Shown: positions 52,524-61,770 of the stretch, piece by piece | Numbering within the stretch: position 1 is the first letter of the stretch | Layout of the letters: each line of letters starts with the position of its first letter | Source of the DNA: Desulfosporosinus sp. BRH_c37 | GTDB lineage: Bacteria; Bacillota; Desulfitobacteriia; Desulfitobacteriales; Desulfitobacteriaceae | Assembly (NCBI GenBank): GCA_001516045.1 | Contig: LOEW01000240.1 | Span: 1 to 64,000 of the forward strand | Direction of reading: 5' to 3' | DNA: 64,000 nucleotides | Notes under the pieces: model-generated | Database searches by the model: none | What the model was told of the DNA's origin: nothing | Seen by the model: only the letters and a program-made list of their open reading frames with translations | Program-made: the position numbers and the translations under genes

Positions 52524-53747
52524 TTAACATATAAAATTTCTCTCAATGTCTTCAAATGTATCCCTTTTCCGTATTAACTTATCTTCACCATTATGACAAA
52601 TTAAAACTTCTGCAGGCCTTAACCTACAGTTATAATTTGAACACATAGCAAAGCCATAAGCTCCTGAGTTCATTACAGCTAAAACATCTCTCTCAATAAT
52701 CTCTGGAAGAATCCTATCTTTTGCTATTATATCACCACTTTCACATATATTACCAACAATCGTTACTTCCTCATTTTCACCATAATTTCCGCTTCGTTTA
52801 ACAACTTGAACTTCATGATATGAATCATACAATATAGGTCTTGCAAGTACGTTGAAACCCAGATCAGTTCCGATATACTTAACTCCATAATTATATTTAA
52901 CAGAGCAGACTTCCCCCAAGAGTATTCCGCTCTCAGCAACAATATACCTACCCGGTTCTATCTTAAACATAACTCCCTCGTTATCATAATCCTTAAGAAA
53001 ATTTGCAAACTCAGCATCAAGCTTTTCAGATAATTTAGCCAAATCAAGCCTATTTTCATCCTTTTTGTAAGGAACTCCAAAACCGCCACCCATATCAATA
53101 AATTTGAGCCCTTTAAACTCTTTAGCAATTTCCAACAGCATTCTCACACCAACTATATACTGATCTTCATCAAGGAACAATGAACCTATGTGCTGGTTAA
53201 TTCCTATCAACTTCAAATCATATTCTTTAATTAATTCTTTTACTTGTCCAACAAAATTTTTCTGTACCCCAAACTTAGTCTTCTTCCCGGCAGTTACAAC
53301 TTTTTCATGATGACCGGCCCCTACACCCGGATTGAATCTTACAGCCACTTGTCCTCCTCGGTTTATTTTACCAAAAAGCTCTAATTGGGATAGGGAATCA
53401 ACACTGACAAGTATGCCTCTTTCTACTGCATACATAATTTCATCTGCCCAAACATTATTTCCGATATAGAATATCCTTTCATTAGTAAACCCTGCCTTTT
53501 GCTGTATATAAATTTCTCCCGGTGACATTGCATCTACATCTATATCCTCACTCATAACAATTTTTAACAATTCCAAGTTACTGTTTGCCTTTGCTGAATA
53601 ATTTACCCTCAAATTCTTATTGGGCAATAGATTCCTCATCTCTTTGCAGCGAATCCTTAATGTATCTTCATCATATACATATAAAGGAGTGCCGTATTTT
53701 TCAACTAACTCAAATATTCTTTCATCACTGATAAAAATGTCACCCAT
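52524..53747 (-). CDS. lysA: Diaminopimelate decarboxylase
   Basis: 407 aa. PLP-dependent fold type III: VNYSAKANSNLELLKI (lysine), VDAMSPGEI, GINQHIGSLF, FKIEPGRYIVAESGILLGE, NICESGDIIAKD (second-subunit cysteine) and GAYGFAMCSNYNCRLRPAEV. Converts meso-DAP to L-lysine. ATG 53747 has GGGAGG 6 nt upstream. All active-site residues are present. It lies 121 nt after the PP-loop gene, separated by a large hairpin. Confidence 0.92.
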   Translation of the reverse strand: MGDIFISDERIFELVEKYGTPLYVYDEDTLRIRCKEMRNLLPNKNLRVNYSAKANSNLELLKIVMSEDIDVDAMSPGEIYIQQKAGFTNERIFYIGNNVWADEIMYAVERGILVSVDSLSQLELFGKINRGGQVAVRFNPGVGAGHHEKVVTAGKKTKFGVQKNFVGQVKELIKEYDLKLIGINQHIGSLFLDEDQYIVGVRMLLEIAKEFKGLKFIDMGGGFGVPYKKDENRLDLAKLSEKLDAEFANFLKDYDNEGVMFKIEPGRYIVAESGILLGEVCSVKYNYGVKYIGTDLGFNVLARPILYDSYHEVQVVKRSGNYGENEEVTIVGNICESGDIIAKDRILPEIIERDVLAVMNSGAYGFAMCSNYNCRLRPAEVLICHNGEDKLIRKRDTFEDIERNFIC

Positions 53748-53799
53748 TTTGAACCTCCCATTTTTTATTTTTGTAATAAAGAAAATTTTCTTCTATAAA

Positions 53800-53842
53800 T
53801 TAAAAGCGTATAATAAAGTTATACTTTATTATACGCTTTTAA
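53800..53842. repeat. 43-bp perfect palindrome
   Basis: TTAAAAGCGTATAATAAAGT and its exact complement around TAT: 20-bp arms. It can work as a terminator or attenuator between the PP-loop gene and lysA, and each arm contains TATAAT. Confidence 0.85.
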
Positions 53843-53868
53843 AATAACAAATTTCTTCGCTAATTTTA

Positions 53869-54924
53869 TCACTTATTAATAATTATTTCCACATCTAGCT
53901 TCAGTGTTTTTATAACTTCATTAACATGGTCCATATTCAATTCAAAATCTTTCCCAAAAAATAAATTATAATACTTTTCCCTAGGAGCATTTCCAAACCT
54001 GATTAAATCCGAAAAAGGTGCAATAAAGCCGTCATAACCTAATCTGGCTTTATCAATATAGCACATGGCGTCTAATATCTTACACCTGGTTTTCAGAGGA
54101 TTAGATTTTTCTGCAGAAATCAGGTCTAATTCTTTAAGCTTATTTACAACTACTTCTTCGTTATAGTCCCATACATGGAAAGGAAGAATAACTTTAAGAT
54201 TCTTTTCAGCATCTGTTTTCGCACTCCATATATATGACTTATCCCTTCTTTCAAAGTAGGCTTCATCAAAATATTCTTCTTTCATCCAATTAGCATTTAT
54301 ATGGTCATATGGTACTTCATAGAAATACCTGTTAACCTGTTCAGGAGATAAGCCTATAAAAACCAAAGGAATATTAAAAAATGTTGCAATCTTCATAACT
54401 GAACCTTCTAGTATATTGGAGCAATCCGCACACATGGAATCAAATACTGCTTTTGTCTGATAATTTTCGAATTTATATTTAAAGAATCTTTCCATAAAGC
54501 CTGTATTTAATTTAAAGTTCACAACGTCAATACCTAATTTTGTCGGTACTTTATTAATATTCTCCGTTGTGACTTTAGGCATGAAGCCATGATCAAATGT
54601 GATAGCCAAAATATTCAACTTATACTTTTCCTTTAAAAGCCAGAGTAGATAGGAACTATCCTTTCCACCGCTAAAGCCAACTGCACAATCATACAGACCT
54701 TTACCTCTGACGGACTCAATTATTTCGTCAATTTCCATTGCACATTTTGTTTTATATTCGTTTGTAATATCCCTTTCCTTTCCAACAGATTTATTGGTTG
54801 TACAATAACTGCATACGCCTTCTTCATTAAATTCTATATCCCTAAAAGTTGTTGGCAAAATACATTTTTTACAAATTTGCACCTCTCTTGCTTTAGCTTG
54901 ATTTATAATACCTTCGACATTCAT
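53869..54924 (-). CDS. PP-loop ATP pyrophosphatase (N-acetyl-sugar amidotransferase-like)
   Basis: 351 aa from ATG 54924 (MNVEGIINQAKAREVQ), with GAGGAGG 8 nt upstream. Zinc-type cysteines near the N-terminus (CKKCILPTTFRDIEF, CSYC), then the PP-loop FSGGKDSSYLLWLLKEK, GLSPEQVNRYFYEVPY and a mid-chain CADCSN. The family adenylates a carbonyl or carboxyl and replaces oxygen by N or S (WbpG-type sugar amidotransferases; related thioamide-forming alpha hydrolases). Inside a DAP cluster it is a candidate amidating or thionating tailoring enzyme. 14 nt after the dapD-like gene ends. Confidence 0.8.
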   Translation of the reverse strand: MNVEGIINQAKAREVQICKKCILPTTFRDIEFNEEGVCSYCTTNKSVGKERDITNEYKTKCAMEIDEIIESVRGKGLYDCAVGFSGGKDSSYLLWLLKEKYKLNILAITFDHGFMPKVTTENINKVPTKLGIDVVNFKLNTGFMERFFKYKFENYQTKAVFDSMCADCSNILEGSVMKIATFFNIPLVFIGLSPEQVNRYFYEVPYDHINANWMKEEYFDEAYFERRDKSYIWSAKTDAEKNLKVILPFHVWDYNEEVVVNKLKELDLISAEKSNPLKTRCKILDAMCYIDKARLGYDGFIAPFSDLIRFGNAPREKYYNLFFGKDFELNMDHVNEVIKTLKLDVEIIINK

Positions 54925-54944
54925 TAACATGACCTCCTCAAAAT

Positions 54945-55838
54945 TTATTTCAACTCTTGCGGAATTAAGTCCCTTAAAACATCTTCAAGCTTAATGCTTT
55001 TATAATTGTCTTCAACATATTTTATAATAATAGGACATTGCACTGACAATTTTAAACCATTAAATAGTTCTCCTTTAATAATTCGTGCCCCGGGTACGAC
55101 CATTGCCCCTTCAGGAATAACTAAAGGCTTGGATTGTGTCCGTGAATAAATCTTACCCTTAACAGCATCGTAGACTGACACACCACCAGTAATAATCGTT
55201 CCGGCGCCTATAATCGCACCTTTTTTAACTATTGCACCGTCATATATTCCACAATTCCCCCCAACAAATACATTATCTTCAATTATAACTGGAAATTCAC
55301 CTATAGGCTCGAGCACCCCCCCTATTTGTGCTCCGGCACTTATGTGTACTTTCTTACCAATTTGAGAACAGGAACCTACTAAAGAATTTGAATCAATTAA
55401 TGTATCTTCATCTATATAGGCACCAATATTGATAAAACTTGGGGACATACATATTACTCCTTGTGCTACATAGCATCCATCTCTAATAGTTACATTATTT
55501 GAAGTAACTCTCACTTTATCGGAGCGTCTTAGCTTTTTCTGTCCTAAAGTTTCTTTGTCAAAAAACCTCCCCTCGGCGTTTAAGCCAAATTCTTTTACAT
55601 TTCCATATTTTAAACCCAAAAGTATAAACTGCTTGACCCAAAAATTAACCTTCCATTCTTCTCCTATTTTTTCTGCAGCTCTGATTCGCCCCATATTTAA
55701 ATCATTCTTAAAACTTTTAAAATACTCCAAGAAATCATTCGATGATTCATTATCAACATTCTCCATAAATCCTCTATATTTACATTCTAGCTTTTCAGTA
55801 TAAAATCTTTCCTTTGCAGTCATAAGTTCTCTTATCAC
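54945..55838 (-). CDS. dapD: Tetrahydrodipicolinate N-succinyltransferase
   Basis: 297 aa from GTG 55838 (GGAAGGGG 9 nt upstream). Left-handed beta-helix acyltransferase: INIGAYIDEDTLIDSNSLVG, GSCSQIGKKVHISAGAQIGG, VLEPIGEFPVIIEDNVFVGG. The N-terminal AAEKIGEEWKVNFWVKQFIL and the length fit DapD rather than DapH. Acylates tetrahydrodipicolinate using succinyl-CoA. The M20 gene is 40 nt upstream and the PP-loop gene 14 nt downstream. Confidence 0.85.
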   Translation of the reverse strand: MIRELMTAKERFYTEKLECKYRGFMENVDNESSNDFLEYFKSFKNDLNMGRIRAAEKIGEEWKVNFWVKQFILLGLKYGNVKEFGLNAEGRFFDKETLGQKKLRRSDKVRVTSNNVTIRDGCYVAQGVICMSPSFINIGAYIDEDTLIDSNSLVGSCSQIGKKVHISAGAQIGGVLEPIGEFPVIIEDNVFVGGNCGIYDGAIVKKGAIIGAGTIITGGVSVYDAVKGKIYSRTQSKPLVIPEGAMVVPGARIIKGELFNGLKLSVQCPIIIKYVEDNYKSIKLEDVLRDLIPQELK

Positions 55839-55878
55839 AATATTTTTCCCCTTCCTTCTAAACTAATCAAACTATGAT

Positions 55879-57018
55879 TTAAATCAAATATTTCTTTGCA
55901 ATACTACAGAAAAGCTCAAGTCCAATAAGCATGGCCTTTTCATTTACATAAAAATTAGGATTATGCTGGGGATAATACTTATCACTTTGACATCCGATGA
56001 AGGTTAACGTTCCTGGTATTTTTTGTTGAAAATGAGAAAAATCTTCTGTACACATTGTCCTATAAGACTTAATTACATTTTCACTGCCAACTATTTGTTC
56101 AGATAACTTTGTAATTTGAATAGCTTCCTCCTGTGAATTAATAACCGGAGGATGCTTAAATATATATTCAACTACTGCATCTCCACCAAAGCTTCTAGCT
56201 ATTGATACGGCAATATGCTTAATCCTTTCGGAAACAAACCTCCTTACCTCATTATCATAGGTTCTGCAAGTCCCTTTAATGGTAACTTTTTCACAAATAG
56301 TATTAAAATTGCAACCGCCGCTAATACTGCATATAGACACTACCACAGTTTCAATAGGACTAACATTTCTGCTAACAATTGATTGCAAAGCAACAACTAC
56401 TTGGGAAGCGATAAAAATAGCGTCAATAGATTTTTCAGGTAATGCTGCATGACCGGCTTTGCCAAGAATTTCAATAAGAAACTCATCTCCAGATGCCATT
56501 ACAGGTCCACCACATATCCCGATTTTTCCTTCTTCAACTTCGCTCCAAACATGAAGAGCAAAAGCTTTATCGACAGTTGGATGTTCAAGTACACCTTGAT
56601 CAATCATCGATGCTGCTCCACCAAGCCCTTCTTCCCCAGGCTGGAAAACCAACTTTACCGTACCTTTAATAGAATTTTTCTTTTGAGTTAAAAGGTTGGC
56701 TAAACCCAATAAAATAGCCATATGTGCATCATGTCCACAAGCATGTTTAATACTATTTGGATCATCTGGATCTGTTAAAATTGCATCCATATCTGCCCTA
56801 AACATAATACAAGGCTTATTCGCATCTCCTCTTATTAAGCCCATCACACCTGTCTGTGCAATATTTTCCCTCACCTCAAATCCAAGTTCACTTAGCCTTT
56901 TTGAAATATAGTTTGATGTTTTATATTCTAAAAAACCCAATTCCGGATTTGCATTAAAATAGTTCTTATCCATCATTAAAGTATCCTTTAAGTTAAGTAC
57001 ATCATCTGATATCCTCAT
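55879..57018 (-). CDS. M20 amidohydrolase (N-acyl-DAP deacylase type)
   Basis: 379 aa. Metal-binding and catalytic motifs: IKHACGHDAHMAILLGLANL, FQPGEEGLGGAASMIDQGVL, ALHVWSEVEEGKIGICGGPV and a late EDFSHFQQKIPGTLTFIGC. This is the M20D group (hippuricase, N-acetyl-DAP deacetylase). Given its neighbours, it most likely removes the acyl group from N-acyl-LL-DAP. AAGGAGG lies 4 nt before ATG 57018. A long inverted repeat precedes it in the leader (57059-57159). Confidence 0.82.
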   Translation of the reverse strand: MRISDDVLNLKDTLMMDKNYFNANPELGFLEYKTSNYISKRLSELGFEVRENIAQTGVMGLIRGDANKPCIMFRADMDAILTDPDDPNSIKHACGHDAHMAILLGLANLLTQKKNSIKGTVKLVFQPGEEGLGGAASMIDQGVLEHPTVDKAFALHVWSEVEEGKIGICGGPVMASGDEFLIEILGKAGHAALPEKSIDAIFIASQVVVALQSIVSRNVSPIETVVVSICSISGGCNFNTICEKVTIKGTCRTYDNEVRRFVSERIKHIAVSIARSFGGDAVVEYIFKHPPVINSQEEAIQITKLSEQIVGSENVIKSYRTMCTEDFSHFQQKIPGTLTFIGCQSDKYYPQHNPNFYVNEKAMLIGLELFCSIAKKYLI

Positions 57019-57847
57019 GTAACCTCCTTAAATAATGCAATTTATAAATTAAGACAAATATATAAGTTCCGAATAATTTTCTTCATCTGTTCTTTGTACC
57101 TGCAACCATAGTAACAGTAATGTTTTGAATAAAGAAGTTGTAGATTATCTTTCGGAACTTATATAGATAGAATCAAAACCATTAAAAATTCAGCACTATT
57201 ACCTTATCTTTATCCATATCCGCTCAACATCAAATTCTCCGCCTTTGGAAGATACTATTGCATAATTGCATGAAAGTTCTAGAATATGCACTGAAGTTAA
57301 TGAAGCACACGCATCTGGTGCACAGGAACTAGTTTCTCCGCTCCCAAACGAGTATCATTAGTTTACTTTTGTTAATGATCTGGACAAATTCCACATTTAT
57401 CTTCTATGAAAATTGCTAGTAATTTTCAATCAAAGGGCCTAGTATTGTGACAGGCACTTCTTTAAATTATCTTCTATAAAGTACTGCATGAGAATTACCT
57501 ATGGAGAGAGCTGTTATTTGTGCTGTACTACATCCCAAATAAAAAGTCTTCATTTTACCGAATCCCCTTCAAACAAAGCAGGAATATCCTCAGGGTTAAA
57601 CGAAGCTTTCCCATACTCATTGATATTTTAACTTCATCCAAAATAGAGGTATGTACAATTCTTTAAATTGAAAAATCAAACCAATCTCCCCAATACTTAA
57701 GTAAGTCAAAATTCTTGCATATCTTTATATTTTCCAGTCATTTATTTATAAATCCCTGTCCCTCCTTTTTTCAATGACATAGCATGTCAAGCAGATAGTA
57801 AATATATGCCGCTACAATGCCCATCACTCATTTATCTAGATAAATAT
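57019..57847. other. 0.8-kb gap between the M20 and MFS genes
   Basis: No gene supported. Contains the M20 promoter/leader with a 15-bp inverted repeat and AT-rich filler; no riboswitch core (lysine L-box) is seen. Confidence 0.5.
57059..57159 (-). promoter_or_regulatory. Leader inverted repeat before the M20 gene
   Basis: TATATAAGTTCCGAA and TTCGGAACTTATATA, perfect 15-bp arms 71 nt apart, 41 nt before the start codon in the transcription direction. A regulatory stem or operator pair. Confidence 0.4.
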
Positions 57848-59113
57848 TCAACAGTCATAAAATATTCCTGCTTGATCTTCTACCATGGAGTTTCTGCTCT
57901 TATCTTCTAATTTATATAGAAATGACATAGCCAATGTAGAAACAATCATAACTATAAATATTGCAGGCCAAATCTGCCTTGTACCAAAACTGTGCATAAA
58001 ACCTCCCATTATTACTGGGCCTACGAAGAATCCCAAACGGGATACTATAATGGCTACTGAAATAAACCTTCCTCTGAAGTCAGGAGGACTTTTACTCACG
58101 ACATATACAGTAAAGTTGGTACTGTATAAAATTTCGCCTATTGTCCATATAACCGTGGCAATCATGCATAATTCAAAGTTTACTGTTATATAATACATTC
58201 CAAAGCCTATACCATATAACACCCCGGCCATAACCATATTCAAAATCGGTGAAAACTTATTAGTAAACTTAGTTATACTAGGAGTGAATATTAGTACGCT
58301 CAAACCATTCACAGTCATCAATAGGCCGAAATAATATGAGCCTCTATCAGAAAATAAATAATCCAAATGCAAGGGAAGTGAAAAGCTGAATTGTGAATAA
58401 CTAAATGTGTAAAAAGTTGAGATAAACGCAAAAGCAAATACTATCGGCGTTTTATAAAGGATTTTCAAAGTACTTCCATTCTCATCATTCTTATTGACTA
58501 ATTCATGTACATCGCAGTGGTGTCGCGGCTTTGATGGTTCCTCCACCATATATGAGATTAAAATAATAGATAAGAGCATAGTGAAAGCTTCTATACCAAA
58601 AATAAAGTTTGTATGTTTATAGAATAAAAATCCAGCAACCGACGGTCCGACTGAGAATCCCAAATTGAGCCCGAGATACATGAGTGAATAAGCCGATTTA
58701 CGCTGCTCGTTTGAAGTAAACTCGGCAACAAGAACATCTATAGCGGGATAGGAAGCTGCCACAAAAACAGATGATAAAACTATAAGGAATATTTTCAAAA
58801 TGGCTACTTCTGTAAAAACAACTGCCAGTACGCTAAAACCAGATAATGCTTGCGACAACATTAATACTTTTTTCTTACTATATCTATCCGACAATTTACC
58901 ACCAATCAATGACCCAGGTATAGATGAAATCGAGGTTAAAGTAACATATAATCCAGCAACTTCCTTACTATAACCTAACTTGATAGTTAGATAGAGACTT
59001 AAAAAAGGTAAGACAAATGATCCAAAAGCTGTAACAGCTCTTGCTACAAATAGAATATATACACTTCTGGAAAGACCCGCATATGTATCAAGCATATTCA
59101 ATTTCTTCAACAT
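57848..59113 (-). CDS. MFS transporter (probable exporter)
   Basis: 421 aa with 12 membrane segments. Motif A between TM2-3 is GGKLSDRYSKKKVLMLSQ, and GLNLGFSVGPSVAGF is the motif C type typical of antiporters. The C-terminal half has GRFISVAIIVSRLGFFVGPV. Belongs to drug/amino-acid export MFS proteins, so in this cluster it probably exports the final product or confers resistance. GGAGGAAC precedes ATG 59113. Confidence 0.85.
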   Translation of the reverse strand: MLKKLNMLDTYAGLSRSVYILFVARAVTAFGSFVLPFLSLYLTIKLGYSKEVAGLYVTLTSISSIPGSLIGGKLSDRYSKKKVLMLSQALSGFSVLAVVFTEVAILKIFLIVLSSVFVAASYPAIDVLVAEFTSNEQRKSAYSLMYLGLNLGFSVGPSVAGFLFYKHTNFIFGIEAFTMLLSIILISYMVEEPSKPRHHCDVHELVNKNDENGSTLKILYKTPIVFAFAFISTFYTFSYSQFSFSLPLHLDYLFSDRGSYYFGLLMTVNGLSVLIFTPSITKFTNKFSPILNMVMAGVLYGIGFGMYYITVNFELCMIATVIWTIGEILYSTNFTVYVVSKSPPDFRGRFISVAIIVSRLGFFVGPVIMGGFMHSFGTRQIWPAIFIVMIVSTLAMSFLYKLEDKSRNSMVEDQAGIFYDC

Positions 59114-59209
59114 CTAATTTTGTTCCTCCTGAAATTAAAACTTAAACTATTTATCAAAAAAATTATAAAATTTGTTATTCTAAGTGTAATATTTTGAAAA
59201 CAAAAATGT

Positions 59210-59295
59210 TATAATAAAAATGGCAATGAGAAATACACATTGCATCCCGCCCATGAGATAGTCGTCCGACCAAAGAGTCTATCTCGTGGGCTTTT
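59210..59295 (+). ncRNA. Candidate small RNA or leader with terminator
   Basis: TATAAT at 59210, then hairpin GGCAATG/CATTGC (59222-59244) and a strong terminator GCCCATGAGATAG/CTATCTCGTGGGC followed by TTTT (59249-59295). No reading frame lies inside. The -35 element is not clear. Confidence 0.45.
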
Positions 59296-59557
59296 CAATT
59301 TGTGTGTTCACTATATATAAACTCTCAAAATAAGTCAACCATTTTCTGGCTAATAATTATTTTGTTAGAAGTAAAGGAACTATTTGTAATTTATTCTCGA
59401 ATTTTAGAATTTCTTAACATATTGCCCCGAACAGACTCTTATTCCTATAGCACTCAAAAATCAAATTCAATCCCACTTTAAGCGGTGGACAAAATAGCAT
59501 CTCGAAAAAATCTCCTTCTTGTATTCTGTTAAAACAATGAATACAAGGAGGTTTTTT
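59296..59557. other. Intergenic region before IS66 remnant
   Basis: No gene. Contains TAAGCGGTGGACA near 59480, resembling an IS66 element end. Confidence 0.4.
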
Positions 59558-59674
59558 ATGGCTAGAGATTTAGCCCGAGAACAGTGTTGGCGAGATCGCA
59601 TTGAAGAATGCCGCCAGAGCGGACTGAGTGTACAGTCGTGGTGCCGGCAAAACGGACTGAAGAATACCTCTTAA
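59558..59674 (+). pseudogene. IS66-type accessory TnpA remnant
   Basis: 38 aa, MARDLAREQCWRDRIEECRQ then SWCRQNGLKNTS and stop. This is the N-terminus of the IS66 TnpA-like protein; the rest is gone. It lies between the MFS and dapF-like genes and splits the presumed operon. Confidence 0.8.
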
Positions 59675-59770
59675 CATTACAAATGCCACTTTTTCGCTGA
59701 GTCCTCCATGAACTGATGACCTATGAGGGCTATGAGGTGACGCCCCAATAAAATATAATTAACTCTCGTG

Positions 59771-60613
59771 TTATGTTAATAAATCTTTGCCAAAAAAACC
59801 TTTCGATACACTCTGTACTGTTCCAGTCATTTGAACGTACCCACTTGCTTGAATGTCAATTTGAATTGTTCCGCCAGGCATTTGAACTTGTACACAATTA
59901 TTAACAAGATTCAATTTATATGCCACATATGCTGCAGCGCAACCACCACTACCGGATGCTAAAGTACAACCTACTCCACGCTCCCATATCTCAATCTGTA
60001 TAGTATTTTTGTTAATTATTTTTAGTAATTGCGCTTTTATCCCATTTGGAAAGTTGGAGTGATTTTCTAATTTTGAACCGATTTCTTCAACTAATCCTTT
60101 AGATATCGTATTAAGAGGAATTACACAGTGGGGATTGCAAATAGAGAGACAGTTAACTTCATATTCATTATCATTCACTTGCAAATCTTCTTTAATTACT
60201 TCACGTTCCGGACCGTTAACAGGTATTAATTCACTTTTAAAAGTAACTTTACCCATATCAACTTTAACTATATTCGCATGTTCGTCTAATATTTCAGCTG
60301 AGACTTCTCCTCCCAAAGTTTGTATCTTCAATTTTTTAGTCTTGACATAGGGAGTATCCACTAAATACTTTGAAAAAATGCTAACACCATTGCCACTCTT
60401 TTCGGCTTCGCTTCCATCTGAGTTTAATATTCTTAAATTAATTCCATTATCGTAAAAAATCGGCCCATACAATATCCCATCGGCCCCTATACCAAATTTT
60501 CGATGGCATAACCTAATGATATTATCTTTTGTTAAATTCAAAGAAGTCTTATTTGGATCGATAACAATATAGTCATTCTCTAATGTTTTATACTTATAAA
60601 AATCAAAATTCAT
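59771..60613 (-). CDS. DapF-like protein lacking both catalytic cysteines
   Basis: 280 aa from ATG 60613 (MNFDFYKYKTLENDYIVID), GGAGG 9 nt upstream. It has the two-domain diaminopimelate-epimerase fold: FGIGADGILYGP, LRILNSDGSEAEKSGNGVS, SICNPHCVIPL, WERGVGCTLASGSGGCAA. The catalytic cysteines of DapF (in AxxCGNG and AxACGTG) are serines here (EKSGNG, LASGSG). Related folds without paired cysteines (PhzF, Thr-type proline-racemase relatives) do isomerisation or dehydration rather than racemisation, so this may not be an ordinary epimerase. Confidence 0.88.
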   Translation of the reverse strand: MNFDFYKYKTLENDYIVIDPNKTSLNLTKDNIIRLCHRKFGIGADGILYGPIFYDNGINLRILNSDGSEAEKSGNGVSIFSKYLVDTPYVKTKKLKIQTLGGEVSAEILDEHANIVKVDMGKVTFKSELIPVNGPEREVIKEDLQVNDNEYEVNCLSICNPHCVIPLNTISKGLVEEIGSKLENHSNFPNGIKAQLLKIINKNTIQIEIWERGVGCTLASGSGGCAAAYVAYKLNLVNNCVQVQMPGGTIQIDIQASGYVQMTGTVQSVSKGFFGKDLLT

Positions 60614-61129
60614 ATATAAAAACCTCCATACTAATATCAATTATCCCCCAAACCAGGTAACATCAGCACCTGAAGGTATCCCTTGGACAGCCCCACGGTC
60701 TTTCTTCTGGAAAAATCTCTATTGTGAACGATCCCATCTCTCCATGAAGTGGTCCAATTACAGTAATAAATTGGCCCTGCTGTAGTGCACATGGATGGAA
60801 GCCAGATAGGGAGCAAGAACCTCTACAATTTCCTCGGCCCCTTCGGCACCACGGTGGGCCCTTTTGTTTGGTCTCCCGCCACTGAAAAAAGAGAACCACC
60901 TATTTTAATAAACATTTCCCCGATAACTAACATTACTATAAAGGATTAATAATGTCGTAAGTATTTTGAAATATATTGTCGATATTATTAATAATTATCT
61001 TTAACTAGGAAAGTCTTGTAACTTAAATCTGATTCGTTAACGGTGGGGCTTCCATGAACAAGAGATCATGTTCTAGTTTTACAGCTGAAGAGATAGAGCT
61101 TGCTCCTCATGATCTGTGGAATCGGCAAG
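60614..61129. other. Gap between the DapF-like gene and IS200
   Basis: A 78-codon frame (60663-60899, -) has no recognised family and frame-mixed fragments; I do not accept it. No other gene is seen. Confidence 0.4.
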
Positions 61130-61770
61130 GATACTAAACGACCACCGGCTAAAGCCGGAGGATTTATATCGGACTGAAAGTCCGAATAAGGCTAAAGCCT
61201 GCTGAAAGCAACCGTTGGCTAAATGCCAACTAAAGCCTCTGACTAAAACTCATGTGTCTATTTTAAAGTTTTCTTCATCACCATCGGTTTGCTGGTTTTC
61301 GATATAATCTCTGATTATCTGATCTGTGACAGTTCCCACAGTTGCACAAAAATACCCTCTTGCCCAAAGGTGTTGACCCCAATATCGTTTTTTGAGATGA
61401 GGAAATTCTTCTTGAAGTAACCTCGATGATCGCCCCTTGAGGTACTGTGCAATCTTTGACGGAGAAAGTTGTGGCGGACACTCGATCAGAAGATGTATAT
61501 GCTCTTTACCAATACTACCTTTAATTATCGTTATACCTCGACTTAGACAACTTTGCCGGATTAATTCCCGTAGTCTTAATCCCACTTCATCCTTCAGAAC
61601 TTGGTATCTGTACTTCGTTACCCATACCAAATGGTACTTTATGTCATATATCGTGTGACTACCTCTTTGATAATCGGCCATATCATTCACCTCTTAAGTG
61701 AATGATATCCCAGCTGTTCAAAAAGTAATCATGCTAAAGCTGTTCGCCTAAAGGCGAAGGTTTTGGACCT
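61130..61770 (-). mobile_element. IS200/IS605-family element
   Basis: Single tnpA gene flanked by ends rich in TAAA-loop hairpins: left end ACCGGCTAAAGCCGGA, AGGCTAAAGCCT, GTTGGCTAAATGCCAAC; right end TTCGCCTAAAGGCGAA at 61747. No inverted repeats at the ends, as expected. The exact ends are estimates. Confidence 0.8.
61250..61681 (-). CDS. tnpA: IS200-family transposase TnpA
   Basis: 143 aa from ATG 61681 (MADYQRGSHTIYDIKYHLVW), AGAGGTG upstream. HUH single-strand transposase: KEHIHLLIECPP (HUH) and the catalytic Tyr in TVTDQIIRDYIENQQ. Intact, so the element may still move. Confidence 0.92.
   Translation of the reverse strand: MADYQRGSHTIYDIKYHLVWVTKYRYQVLKDEVGLRLRELIRQSCLSRGITIIKGSIGKEHIHLLIECPPQLSPSKIAQYLKGRSSRLLQEEFPHLKKRYWGQHLWARGYFCATVGTVTDQIIRDYIENQQTDGDEENFKIDT

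Noticed and set aside
52500-57900. Lysine riboswitch expected upstream of the dap/lysA genes
   Set aside because: No L-box core sequence found in the leaders at 53.75, 55.84, 57.02 or 59.11 kb.
60663-60899. 78-codon frame, possible NusG-like KOW remnant
   Set aside because: Similarity is limited to GPLHGE; no start support.
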